The notes under the pieces: generated by a model
The model's database searches: none
Told to the model about the DNA's origin: nothing
Seen by the model: only the letters and a program-made list of their open reading frames with translations
Made by a program: the position numbers and the translations under genes
Shown: one piece after another, positions 46,822 to 56,221 of the stretch
Layout of the letters: each line of letters opens with the position of its first letter
Numbering within the stretch: position 1 is the stretch's first letter
Assembly (NCBI GenBank): GCA_002803225.1
Contig: NXFV01001988.1
Location: 1 to 57,032, forward strand
Direction of reading: 5' to 3'
Source of the DNA: Gamarada debralockiae
Lineage: Eukaryota; Ascomycota; Leotiomycetes; Helotiales; Hyphodiscaceae
DNA length: 57,032 nt

Positions 46822-48840
46822 GATGCTGATTGAAATCGATAATTTTTGTGCGTGTTTATGGAAATGAGAAGTTTTGACTGAAGGAATATCTTTGTGCTCT
46901 CCCCAATACTTGGAGGACTGCCGTTTATTTATATGTCCTCGCCTTCATCCTAGTAACAGAACCTATCAATATTAGCCGGAACGCCAAGACACTATTGATC
47001 TCCTTTGAAAAACTCACTTTCCGTTCCTGTGCTCATACTACTCCCAGTCTGTCTTTTCGGCCGAGGTAACTTTGCCACTTTGCCCATTCCGGATTCTTCT
47101 TTGTCGCCGCAAAACTTGATCAGACGGTCAGTAGTGCGGGGCCTTGAAGTAAGCTTATCCACGCAACCTCGTTTCAATGTCGACTGCATCAGAAACGAAT
47201 CAATGATTCGAGTATGACTTGCTTTAAAGCATTGCATACTCGTACTAAGGCGCTAGGGTATCACTGTGTAAAGCACCGTTTTGTAATGTTCATGAACCCT
47301 TAGTTAAGCTCCACGCCATCCGTCATATTACTCGTCTGATTAATATATCACTGCAAAAGGCAAGTGTTAAACCTTGCCTGATGTCTACGGAATATTCTGT
47401 AGACTCCCGTTGCTCTCGTACGAAAATGGCCAAGGTCCACGAGGTCGGAGGAAATCCCTGCACGGGTACTACCTTAATGTGACTACGGGTAAGCACATGC
47501 TGATTACTTGCATAACACGAGCTGTGAGCCTATGATTACAAAAGAACCTTACTCGTATTCCTTAATTGCGTATAATATTAGGTAACTTGTAGTTAAGTTC
47601 ATCCAATGTGAAATCTAGACCAAGCTTCTCTCGGAGGCACTTGATTCTTAGAGATGATTCGAAATCGGCAATTATTCGCCAGCCAGAGAATAAAACCGAT
47701 CAACAACACTCAATAAGGTTGTGCAATATAGAGGTATCTTATGACCGAAAATGTCACAGGTCCTACCACAGGGTAACAGGATACGGGCGACCGCACAGGA
47801 TAATGACATAAGTCGTGGGTTGAGTTGAGGAGGACCTAACGAGAAAGGCTATCTCCTTCTCACCGAGCCCACACTTCTGTCTATTTTCAAAGCTATTATA
47901 AATCTTCAAGTCACTGCGAGCACATAATCATAGTGGGTACGGGGCAAACAGTCCGTCGGCGGCTCTATGCGCGACTGGAACGTCTAAGAGAAACAAGGAA
48001 GAATCCGACTCTGGGCGGAAGACAAGGGATTGACTTGGAACCCAGTGATGGCTTCACTTTCAAGTTATTGAATAAATTACAGGTAAAGGAAGGGTACTTA
48101 CTATGTAAAGCAGGAATACACCGTATTTCCGTAACTACTGTGAGAAAATTTGTAATTATAGCGGAAATGCCCTACAGTTCAGCAAGTAGGTCACAAAAGT
48201 CTTGACAGCTAGTCGCTGTCAGCGAAATTCTCATAACTCGGCTCTCCAAATGCGAATTCGGTACCTCGGAGAACGTTCAGTCTCCTCAAAGTTCCTGGGC
48301 AATCCTCAGCACGAACTTGTGTTCCGTCTCCGCTTCTTCGCATTCTTCGCATCAAAACACAAAATATTCTCGGAAACCACTTCGCTGTCTCCGACTGACT
48401 CATCTCAACTCGATCTTAGAGAATCTGCAGGTAAATTAAGGATGGGTACAAATATTTTCAAAATGAGATACAGTGACGAGACGTGTATAGCTAGAAAGCC
48501 GATCCAATGGAAAGGAGTACGGATAGGGCTTTGCAGGCTTTTCAACGAAGAGTCGCTTGCTCACTAGCTGCTCAAATTCTCATTGTTCGAAATGTAAGGG
48601 TACTTCATGAGCTTGATACCAAGGCAGAAAGCTTCTCTTTCTCGCCACGGCTTTCTTAAAGATCATTTAGCATATTCTCAGAAACCAAAATTCAATTCAG
48701 AAACTGAGCGGTGCTTCTGATGTGGCAAAGGCCTTGATAGCCTCCAGAATCAAGTTGAAAACCTCCAAGATAGCCTTTCAAGCATGAAGTGTGTGGGAAC
48801 GATTTTCTTGATTAATTAGCATGGAAGGCTTGTTCCAGAC
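46822..48840. other. Gene-free stretch
   Basis: Two kilobases with only unconvincing short frames. No repeat is recognised. Confidence 0.45.
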
Positions 48841-48848
48841 ACGGTGAC

Positions 48849-49136
48849 GTGTCTCACAACGGGACTGTACATCTGTATTCAAGTGATCATCGTGCCGTCA
48901 CGCGGAATCGGCATCGAATTGCTCGTCTCATCACCAACAGCATCATTCTGGAAGCATTATCCTATTACTTCTCTGCGACGATTAAAGGTGTTGACTCAGA
49001 GGAGGCGATTCAGCGAAGGACTGTGGAACTGAATACCAAGGCTTTCGTTGACGATATTCGTGCCAGCATTCCCTTCCATTTTGGTCGAACGGATAGCATC
49101 AAACCACCGAGACTGGGAAGAGCTTCAGAAGAGTAG
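48849..49136 (+). pseudogene. Possible relic of a fungal regulator C-terminal region
   Basis: A 95-residue frame containing TVELNTKAFVDDIRASIPFH followed by FG. This resembles the conserved tail motif (…I.aSIPF.lG) of many Zn2Cys6-type proteins. No start, zinc cluster or upstream exons are seen, so this is at best a fragment. Confidence 0.3.
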
Positions 49137-50230
49137 GATAATATGACCGAGGCCAGCACATGGGCCCGAGCAACGTTTCTACTAGTGTGGTCATTGCTCA
49201 TTTCGACTTTGGTTTGGGGGGGGGGGGGTATTTGAACATCAGAGGGAGTGGCTGAAGGGGCGATTGATCTTGTCGGTCGCATCACTGCTAGTGGAATACT
49301 GTGGTTAGTAGCAACGGAACAATAGATGTGGACATGCATTATGAATTTGTGCATGTAATCAACGATGGGTGGGAAAAGTCTTATTAGACTACTAACCCCC
49401 CCTTTAATTTCCCCAAGAGTTCCTATTCGCCTTTGGTGAACCCAGGCTGAATTAATGTCAGTGCGGTCGATCGAGATTATGTGAGGCGATCGATACTTGC
49501 TCGTGAGCGATACTTCAGGGTATAAAGGCCTATAATGAATCACTAGACTCACTTTCTTAGGGCTTGCGCTACTACGCTAATAGGGCAATTATAGGGGATA
49601 AACGCTATAAGCAATATCCTGTTATAGGGCAGGTACGAAGGCGGCGGGCATTGAAATCGGGTGGAATTGATTAGAGATACGAAGGCCGCGGGCAACTCCT
49701 TATCTTTAGTCACAATAATGAATACTTCTTGAGTTTAATTTTCTCAAAATTTATATGTAATAATAGAACTGCTTCTCTTTTAATTTATAAGCTCTTTAAT
49801 TAAAAATTTCCTATGTTAAGGCGATTTTATATAGGAGTTTGAAAATATAGAGATTTGGTGTTTTAAGCTCTCACTTAAGCGTCACCTGATTTCAATGCCC
49901 CTTGCCTTCGTAGATACCTTAGTTATAATAGATTTAGTCGCGATTTATTATAAAATAGTAAGGGATATATAAATTAAGAGAATAGCTTAGTAGAATTTAG
50001 TATAAAGGATATAGTTAAAAGTTTAAGTAAAATTAGGCCTTAAGGATGCACTAAAAGCCCTATAAATGGCTTAAAGGCTATATTTTTAGTGGTTAATACC
50101 CTATATTTTTAGGCCTTACATGCTAGAATTATAGGCATTAGGATTCTGCCGCGTTTCACCGAGATTATCGATCATAACCGCTCAATCGCAATCAATCGCT
50201 ATCCTCGCTTAATCGGCGATCGATCGCCGA
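49137..50230. other. A/T-rich gene-free stretch with MITE-like element
   Basis: Contains a 13-base G run (near 49216), the TIR element 49636-49910, a long A/T-rich tract (49720-50110) and a palindrome at 50211-50232 that abuts the truncated NACHT gene. Confidence 0.55.
49636..49910. mobile_element. MITE-like element with 28-bp TIRs and TA flanks
   Basis: The left end begins CGAAGGCGGCGGGCATTGAA. The right end is an inverted copy (24 of 28 positions match). TA precedes 49636 and follows 49910. The interior is very A/T-rich without an open frame; a partial third TIR copy lies near 49677. 275 bp long. Confidence 0.65.
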
Positions 50231-50232
50231 TT
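50211..50232. repeat. Perfect 22-bp palindrome
   Basis: Half-site AATCGGCGATC followed by its exact complement. It lies at the point where NACHT homology starts (P-loop codons from ~50255). Confidence 0.7.
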
Positions 50233-51409
50233 GGTCCGATTATCGACTGCACTGGGCTTAGCTAGGACGGGAAAATCAACCATCTCCCGTACCGTCGCCC
50301 GCAAATACAATGAGCAGAAGCGTCTTGGAGCCAGCTTCTTCTTCTCAAAGGGTGGCAGAGATGTGAGCCATGCTAGCAAGTTCTTTACAAGTCTAGCAGT
50401 GCAGCTCGCTTTCAATATGCCATCTCTTTGACAGTACATTTGTGAGGCCATTACAAAGCGGGGTGATATTGCAAGCCTATCCCTCCCGGAGCAGTGGTGT
50501 TAGCTTGTCCTCAGTCTACTATCGAATTTACAAAGCGAATCATGTTAGTCTTACATTCTTGTCGTCGACGCACTTGATGAGTGTGAGAATGATAAAGATG
50601 TCCGAATTATTCTGCAGCTCCTAGCTGAAGCTTAGTCGTCGACGACGGTACGACTTCGAGTCTTTCTTACTAGTAGACCCGAAATTCCAATTCGATACAG
50701 TATCCAGTATATTGTACCAGCCGAATACCAGGACTTCGTACTCCACAACGTACCGCCTACGATTATCAACCATGACATCTCTCTATTCCTGGAATACAGT
50801 TTAGGGATAATCAGGCAGGAGTGTACTCTTGGCGCAGACTGGCCAGGCGAAGTGGCTTTGAGACAGCTGGTATTATACGCTTGTGGCCACTTTATTTGGG
50901 CGGCAACGGCTTGTCGCTTTATTCGTGAGGGGAGGCGATTCGCACGTAAGAGACTAGACACAATTCTCAAGGGTAGTAGCAGCACTATTACTGCACCAGA
51001 GAAGCATCTCAATGAGATCTACCTTGCTGTCCTCAAGCACTCGATCTCAGACTATTCAGAGGAAGAGAAAGAAGAGGCATGCGATATATTAAAGCACACG
51101 CTTGGAAGTATAGCAGTGTTGCTCTCACCTCTTTCTGCCTTCTCACTGAGCAGGCTATTGCACCTTCCAAAGGAAGAAGTCGACTAGACATTTAAGGACC
51201 TTTATGCGATCCTTGATATTCCAGAGGACCCGACTTGCCCGCTCCGCCTGCACCACCCTTCATTTCGCGACTTCCTCAGTAAGGATCGATGTGGAGATTT
51301 CTGGGTGGATGAGAAGCAAGCACATCATACATTAGCTGCTAGCTGCATACAGCTAATGTCCCAGACACTCAAGAAGGACATTTGCGAAATGCATGCTCCT
51401 GGTAGTTGA
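50231..51409 (+). pseudogene. NACHT-WD40 (NWD) gene, 5' fragment: NACHT domain with in-frame stops
   Basis: One frame runs from ~50231 to 51409 without frameshift. It has the P-loop GLARTGKST, SFFFSKGGRDVSHASKF, Walker B LVVDALDEC, FLTSRPEIP, and PLRLHHPSFRDFLSKD with the usual downstream QLMSQTLKKDICEMHAPGS. Stops interrupt it at 50429, 50501, 50546, 50633 and 51185; four are TAG at positions where CAG or TGG would fit. The protein N-terminus before the P-loop is missing. NWD proteins are fungal NLR-like receptors (HET-E/HET-D type). The frame stops at 51407, three bases into the inserted element, and family sequence resumes at 55357. Confidence 0.88.
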
Positions 51410-51483
51410 ACTCTAATCCTTCAACCGTCGTTCCACATTCGGTTGGTAGATATGGCCGCTTCTACTCAGGCGCTAATCACTTT

Positions 51484-51548
51484 CAGCTCAGCCAGCTCAC
51501 CTGAGCTGCCTGAGCAACTTGAGCAGCCCCTGAGGAACCTGAGCAGTA
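51484..51548. repeat. Left subterminal CCTGAGC repeat cluster
   Basis: Several CTGAGC/TGAGC words in ~65 bp (CACCTGAGCTGCCTGAGCAA and on to AACCTGAGCAG), ~80-145 bp from the left end of the insertion. Confidence 0.65.
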
Positions 51549-51649
51549 GCCCGAAAGCATTCGATTTCATTAATATCTGCCTCAATCGCCTTTTATCCTC
51601 CTCGCCTTAGTCTTTCAGATTTTCCGTTTGTTATACCCTCCTAAGAAGC

Positions 51650-53383
51650 CTACACAAGTAAAGAAGGGGTATTACTTGAGCTAATCACAGCGCTCATCAT
51701 GCCAAGGTAGTTCACCAACAAATCATTATCTGCGTGGAGATCCTGCTGCACCCAGATCGACTGGATTGTATGCCTCAAACCCCCCATGCCCTTTATCCGA
51801 GCGCTCCTCTCGGTCCTATCGATTAAGTTTAGGATAGTAGTTCTTTGCTCGTCCGTCCGTGCCTCGCAGGCCAAAATAAACACAGGAAAGTAGTGGCCAC
51901 ATGCATGCCCCGGAAGAGGTCCAGCGAATACCTTATCTATTACAGAGTCTATCTTTGTGGATAGTTTCCACGAACTCTGCGAAGCCCGTGCGAAATAGAT
52001 TCGTGTCGCCATCTGGTAAACTTGTACCGCAACTGCGTCGTCAGCGCCGAAACTAGTTGAGACTGCCATAATAGGAAGACTTCCGATGCTGTCTTCAAGT
52101 GCTTTAAGGCGGTTGTGGTATTCTTCATTGCGACTCCTGGGGTCCCATCCATCTAACATTGTGTCGTATATCTCGGACAGCAGGTTTAAGATTACGTACG
52201 TAGGATTCGGAGCAGGCGATGCCTAGAAACAAATATTAGCAGAGAAGGATGAAATTACTCATAAACACTCTTTGTAAGCATACTGGTCTATGTCTCGCCA
52301 AAGACGAATACTGAAGACCTCGCGGGCCCGGATAATTGATATATGGGGCCACCAAAGTTAATGACTTGTGGCGCCAGTGATGTATGGAAAAGCGAGAAAG
52401 CAAATTGTGATAGTCGAGCCAATCAAGCAGATGGCCAAGATCGCTTTCGTGCGACTGATATTCGAGGCGAGTGGCTTCGACGATGTTTAGGGCGCCCCAA
52501 ATATACCATAGCCACTCGCCTGAGCTTTCCGATGGTATTAGGATCTATATAAGTAGGTTTAATGAAACTGTTGGGTTTCTCTTGATACGTTCTCCATTAC
52601 CTACCTCAAAAGAGCCGAGAAGCATAGATGCAGCTACGTGTTGAGCAGCTTCGGCCAAGTTTAACGCTTCCGTTTTCGCAGAAGCCGACAGAAAATGGAG
52701 CGCCGATATCTTGAGTTGTATGGCTTGCTGATGGAGCCCATTGAGGTGGAGCGAGGAGAAAGCAAGCAGTGCGTAGAAGACAGCGAGTCTTGTAGCCGTG
52801 CCATCTGCCATCGCCATACGCATAAGTATGTCTCGAAGCTGCGAAGGGTCTACACCGAACGTAACTAGCGAGAGGTAGGCAGAGTTATAGACTGGTGCGG
52901 GTATCTATAGTGAGCTAAGTGGATAATATTATTGATTAACAACAAACAGGGTGCGGTTTCGAACTTACAATAATGGACTAGGTCCCTGTGGCTGGCTGTT
53001 AGTTGAGGCTGCCTCCATAGGTCTGGAGAAGGTTCGGCATCAGGAAGTGGTTCCACCTGCAGCGATCGACGACTATGCAGTTCTACGTCCTTCCAAGTTG
53101 TGTTGATGAAGAAGAGGTTGGTCTCCGGCCTTACACGCATCATCACTTGCGGTAAATCCCCCATAATCGCACGCCTCTTATCGTCGTCCCTCGGCCACGA
53201 CAGGCGCATTTCATACCCCTGGCATTCTCGCCCAGCTCGAGAACACTTCTGGCAGGTGGGCAGGACCCCATCGCATTGGACCCTCCGAGCTGAGGGAGGA
53301 CGATTAGATAAAAGCGTTCAGGTTCGGGTTTGTTGGCATGACCACCAACCTATACACGTCCAACAGCCTTTTCGAGCTTTCAT
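51650..53383 (-). CDS. Zn2Cys6 transcription factor (fungal-specific domain type 2), insert cargo
   Basis: Minus strand. Exon 1, 53383-53350, encodes MKARKGCWTCI. Exons 53289-52969, 52891-52605 and one starting at 52544 follow, with the last from ~52223 to 51650. The zinc cluster joins across intron 1: CWTCIARRVQC then DGVLPTCQKCSRAGREC, with x2, x6, x6, x2 and x6 spacing between cysteines. Later blocks (LVHYFYNSAYLSLVTFG, LAFSSLHLNGL, SSGEWLWYIWGALNIVEATR, LLDWLDYHNLLSRFSIHHWR) fit the ARCA/PRO1-like C6 regulator class. Between ~52230 and 52400 the exon ends are unclear: a second frame (VFSIRLWRDIDQYAYKECL) also looks coding there, so an extra intron or a frameshift is possible. It is divergent from the NmrA-like gene. 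Confidence 0.8.
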
Positions 53384-53957
53384 GGTGACAGTAGATCTCG
53401 GTATCTTCGACCTTGAATCCAAATGGCTTCGTACACGATGCAGTTGGGAAAAGGATAGTGTTGCCTAAGGTGTTGCTTGGTACCCTTTGTAGACCCACCA
53501 GAAGCAACTTTCAGCGAGATAGGTAGAAAAGCCCGATTTGTCATCGTCTTAACCATTTCGGGCAAGCTCCCACTGGCTTACAGTACTTTCGGTATCCACA
53601 GACCCACTAGAAGCAAGTTTCAGCGAGAAAGAATACTTTAGCCGATTTGTCATCATCTTAACCATTTCGGGCAAGCTCCCACTGGCTTACCTTCAAGATC
53701 AACAGACCCACCAGGAGCAAGTATTCTCGAGGAGGATGATCATTGTTACTTATTCGAGACAAATCAGCTTCATCCACATCCCCTCCAGGCAACGTAATTG
53801 CGCAAGTTATGGTGAACCGCGGCCATGAATTTCTCTATAAATTACCTGTTTGGCACTTCAATGTTCGAGATTCCAACTCAGAACACCGGTCACGCCCCAG
53901 AATCACACTCGTGCTCTTCCTCATAGAATATTCCTTTTTTCACACGACACTTTCAAC
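53384..53957. promoter_or_regulatory. Shared divergent promoter with ~105-bp tandem repeats
   Basis: 574 bp between the two cargo start codons. Repeat units begin at 53491 (AGACCCACCAGAAGCAAC), 53600 and 53704 (partial), spacing 109 and 104 bp. Each full unit contains GCCGATTTGTCATC (CCCGATTTG in the first) and ATTTCGGGCAAGCTCCCACT. CCG/CGG triplets such as these are the kind of site Zn2Cys6 proteins use, so binding by the adjacent factor is an inference. Confidence 0.6.
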
Positions 53958-54878
53958 ATGGAGACTTATCTAGTCACGCAGGCGACCGGTCAGCAAAGCC
54001 AATGGGTTATCACGCATCTGATTACAGCGGGAGTCAAAATCCATGCCGTGGTACGCGACTCTCAGAAAGTTCCGCTGATCTTGAAACACTCAAGTGTCAC
54101 CATCTTCCAAGGCGAAAGTACGAATTTCGATGCTATCTTTCAAGCAGCACAAGGCTGTAAGGGAGTTTTCCTGAATACTTTTCCCATACCAGGATTGGAG
54201 GCTCAGCAGTCCAAGACTGTTGTTGAGGCATGCAAGAAAGCAGGAGTTGAACGCATTGTTGCATCCACGACTTTTAACGCAAGCAACAAAGCTTTCTGGG
54301 ATGATTCTACGACAAAGAAATGTGGATTGCACTGGTATTTCGCCGCAAAGGCAGAGGTCGAGCATGCAGTTCGCGAAGCCGGCTTCAAAGCCTATACTAT
54401 ACTTAGGCCGGTATGGATGATTCACGACTACCTGCTGCCGAGCGCCCCCTACAACTACCCTGAGCTAGCAACGAAGGGAGAACTAGTCCATGCCTATAAC
54501 GGCGGTACTAAGATGATTCATACGGACTCATTCGATGTCGGAAAGTACGCCGCGGCGGCTTTGCAAGATCCAGCCAAGTTTGGAGGCCAGGAGATTGAGC
54601 TTGGTAACGAAGCGCTCACTATCGAAGAGGTATGCGACATCCTCGTCAAGATCAGCGGTAGGGAGGTACGAGTGAGGAAGCGGACCCCTGAGGAAATGGA
54701 GGCGGCGAAGGGCGTCCTATTTTCTCTTGGCCTTCAACTTTTGGCCAGCGCAAAGGATATCAGCACTGCTTCAGCGGGCGCCCAGGCAGTCCAGGCCAAT
54801 TTTGGCATACCCTTTACTTCATTTGAAATGGCTATGCAGCGGGATAAGGCTCGCCTTTTGGAGTGTCTGCCAGCCTAG
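53958..54878 (+). CDS. NmrA-like NAD(P)-binding protein, insert cargo
   Basis: Single exon, 306 residues from the ATG at 53958 (METYLVTQATGQQSQWV). The fold and motifs are NmrA/HSCARG-like: an N-terminal Rossmann beta-strand, GVFLNTFP, GVERIVASTTFNAS, the catalytic-like region HWYFAAKAEVEHAVREAGF, and TILRPVWMIHDYLLP. The usual dinucleotide motif TGATGxxG is altered to TQATGQQSQ, losing the first and last glycines, so cofactor binding may be weak. Family members act as redox sensors that bind regulators such as GATA factors, or as atypical reductases. Its position head-to-head with a Zn2Cys6 gene suggests co-regulation, perhaps partnership; this is inferred. Codon structure is intact with no stops. 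Confidence 0.9.
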   Translation: METYLVTQATGQQSQWVITHLITAGVKIHAVVRDSQKVPLILKHSSVTIFQGESTNFDAIFQAAQGCKGVFLNTFPIPGLEAQQSKTVVEACKKAGVERIVASTTFNASNKAFWDDSTTKKCGLHWYFAAKAEVEHAVREAGFKAYTILRPVWMIHDYLLPSAPYNYPELATKGELVHAYNGGTKMIHTDSFDVGKYAAAALQDPAKFGGQEIELGNEALTIEEVCDILVKISGREVRVRKRTPEEMEAAKGVLFSLGLQLLASAKDISTASAGAQAVQANFGIPFTSFEMAMQRDKARLLECLPA

Positions 54879-55207
54879 TAGCCTATTGTGCGTGGTGACT
54901 GGTTGAGATCACGTGATAGAGATCAAAGGAGTCGTGTCGGACTCCTGTGAGGGCCATGGACTCCGTCCGCACAAATGTTCCATAAAAGACAGAAGTGGTT
55001 TCTTGTAGTACATAAAAGCTTCGTGCTTAACGCAAATAAAGCATCTCCTTGCATACTTGGGAACTAGCAGCCTTGATTACCTCGAAGTGTTCTTGACATA
55101 GTGACAGCATCCCTGCCATATTTACACAGTGGTGGAGTCTCCCGGGCACACAGGGAGTACCAAAATGGGTTCTGCGTTATGGTGTGCAGGCTTAAGGCCT
55201 GCTTAGG

Positions 55208-55300
55208 ATGCTCATGCTCCGCTCAGGCTCCGATCAGGTACACTCACCCTCGGCTCAGGTATGCTCACCCTTAACTCAGGTTAGAGCAGCAGCTGCTCAC
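55208..55300. repeat. Right subterminal GCTCAGG repeat cluster
   Basis: GCTCAGG, ATCAGG, GCTCAGG, CTCAGG and GAGCAGCAGCTGCTC words, in the opposite orientation to the left cluster at 51484, ~48-140 bp from the right end. Confidence 0.65.
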
Positions 55301-55329
55301 GTCCAGATACTAAAACGGAACCGGCGAGG

Positions 55330-56221
55330 ATGAGATTAGTGTCTGACTTTCTTGGCAGTCAAGCTAGCCAAGTTGAGAGCAGTTGGATTGAGAAATGCCT
55401 TCCGCCCGAAGTTCAATATGCATGCCTTTACTGGGTCCAGCATCTGCAAAGAAGTGGTTCTCAGGTTCACCATGGCGAGGAAGCTCACCGGTTTCTACAG
55501 GCTCATCTACTGCACTGGCTTGAGGCACTTGGGTGGATGGGCAAGACGTCAGAAGGGATTCAAGCAATATTGTCTTTAGAGGCTCACGTTCCAGTAAGCT
55601 ATCTATCTATTATTTATAGGAGTCTAATTAACTTGTCCTTAGGTTAATGAAAGCCCCAATTTGCACGCATTTATCCATGATGCCAAGCGATTTGCCTTAT
55701 ATAACCGAACTGTGATTGAACAGTCACCACTACAGCTATACTGCTCAGCCCTTATCTTTACGTCAGAGAAGAGTATTGTTCGGAGACAGTTTGAGGAGAA
55801 GTATATCCCTACTTGGATAGAAAGAAAGCCTAGAGTTCAAGCGAATTGGAGTGCGGCGCTCCAGACGCTCGAGGCCCACACTCGCTGGGTCACATCCGTC
55901 GCCTTCTCACCTGACGGCAAGCAGGTCGTGTCAGGCTCAGGCGATCAGACGGCACGGCTCTGGGACGCGGCTACGGGAGCACTGCAGCAGACGCTCGAGG
56001 GCCACACTGGCTCGGTCACATCCGTCGCCTTCTCACCTGACAGCAAGCTATTACAAGTATCTAATTATTGGATAGCAGAAGGCGATACAAATATTCTCTG
56101 GCTGCCTCCTAATTATCGGAAAACTTGTTTAGCTGATTGGAATAGAAGTCTTGTTATAGGGCATTCATCTGGGGGGATTTCATTCTTTTGCTTTAAAAAG
56201 GGAGCAAACCTTATTATATAG
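55330..56221 (+). CDS. NACHT-WD40 gene, 3' fragment: linker plus short WD40 array
   Basis: Exons 55330-55593 and 55643-56221 (49-bp GT-AG intron), 280 residues. Family sequence begins at GSQASQVESSWIEKCLPPEV, directly continuing the fragment that ends at 51403; the ATG at 55330 and the first nine codons come from the insertion's right end and duplicated site. Next are the LLHWLEALGWMGK linker and FIHDAKRFALYNRTVIEQ. Then one full and one partial WD40 repeat (VTSVAFSPDGKQVVSGSGDQ, ARLWDAATGA) and the characteristic tail ending near GHSSGGISFFCF. The NWD family normally has several to over ten repeats, so the array is contracted. No stops occur here. A separate translated product is possible, but function is doubtful. 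Confidence 0.85.

Larger units (their letters stand above)
51396..55356. mobile_element. ~3.95-kb cargo-carrying insertion splitting the NWD gene
   Basis: Proposed element 51404-55348 with flanking 8-bp pair CTCCTGGT (51396-51403) and TTCTTGGC (55349-55356); their three differences are all C/T. Ends are imperfect inverted repeats (AGTTGAACTCTAATC versus AGTCAGACACTAATC read inwards from the right, 11 of 15). GCTCAGG/CCTGAGC words cluster just inside both ends in opposite orientation. Cargo is a Zn2Cys6 gene and an NmrA-like gene. No transposase is present. An 8-bp duplication with subterminal repeats would suit a hAT-like non-autonomous element, but the class is unproven. Confidence 0.7.

Noticed and set aside
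46992..48567. Several 70-120-residue frames on both strands
   Set aside because: No start context, splicing or family pattern supports them.
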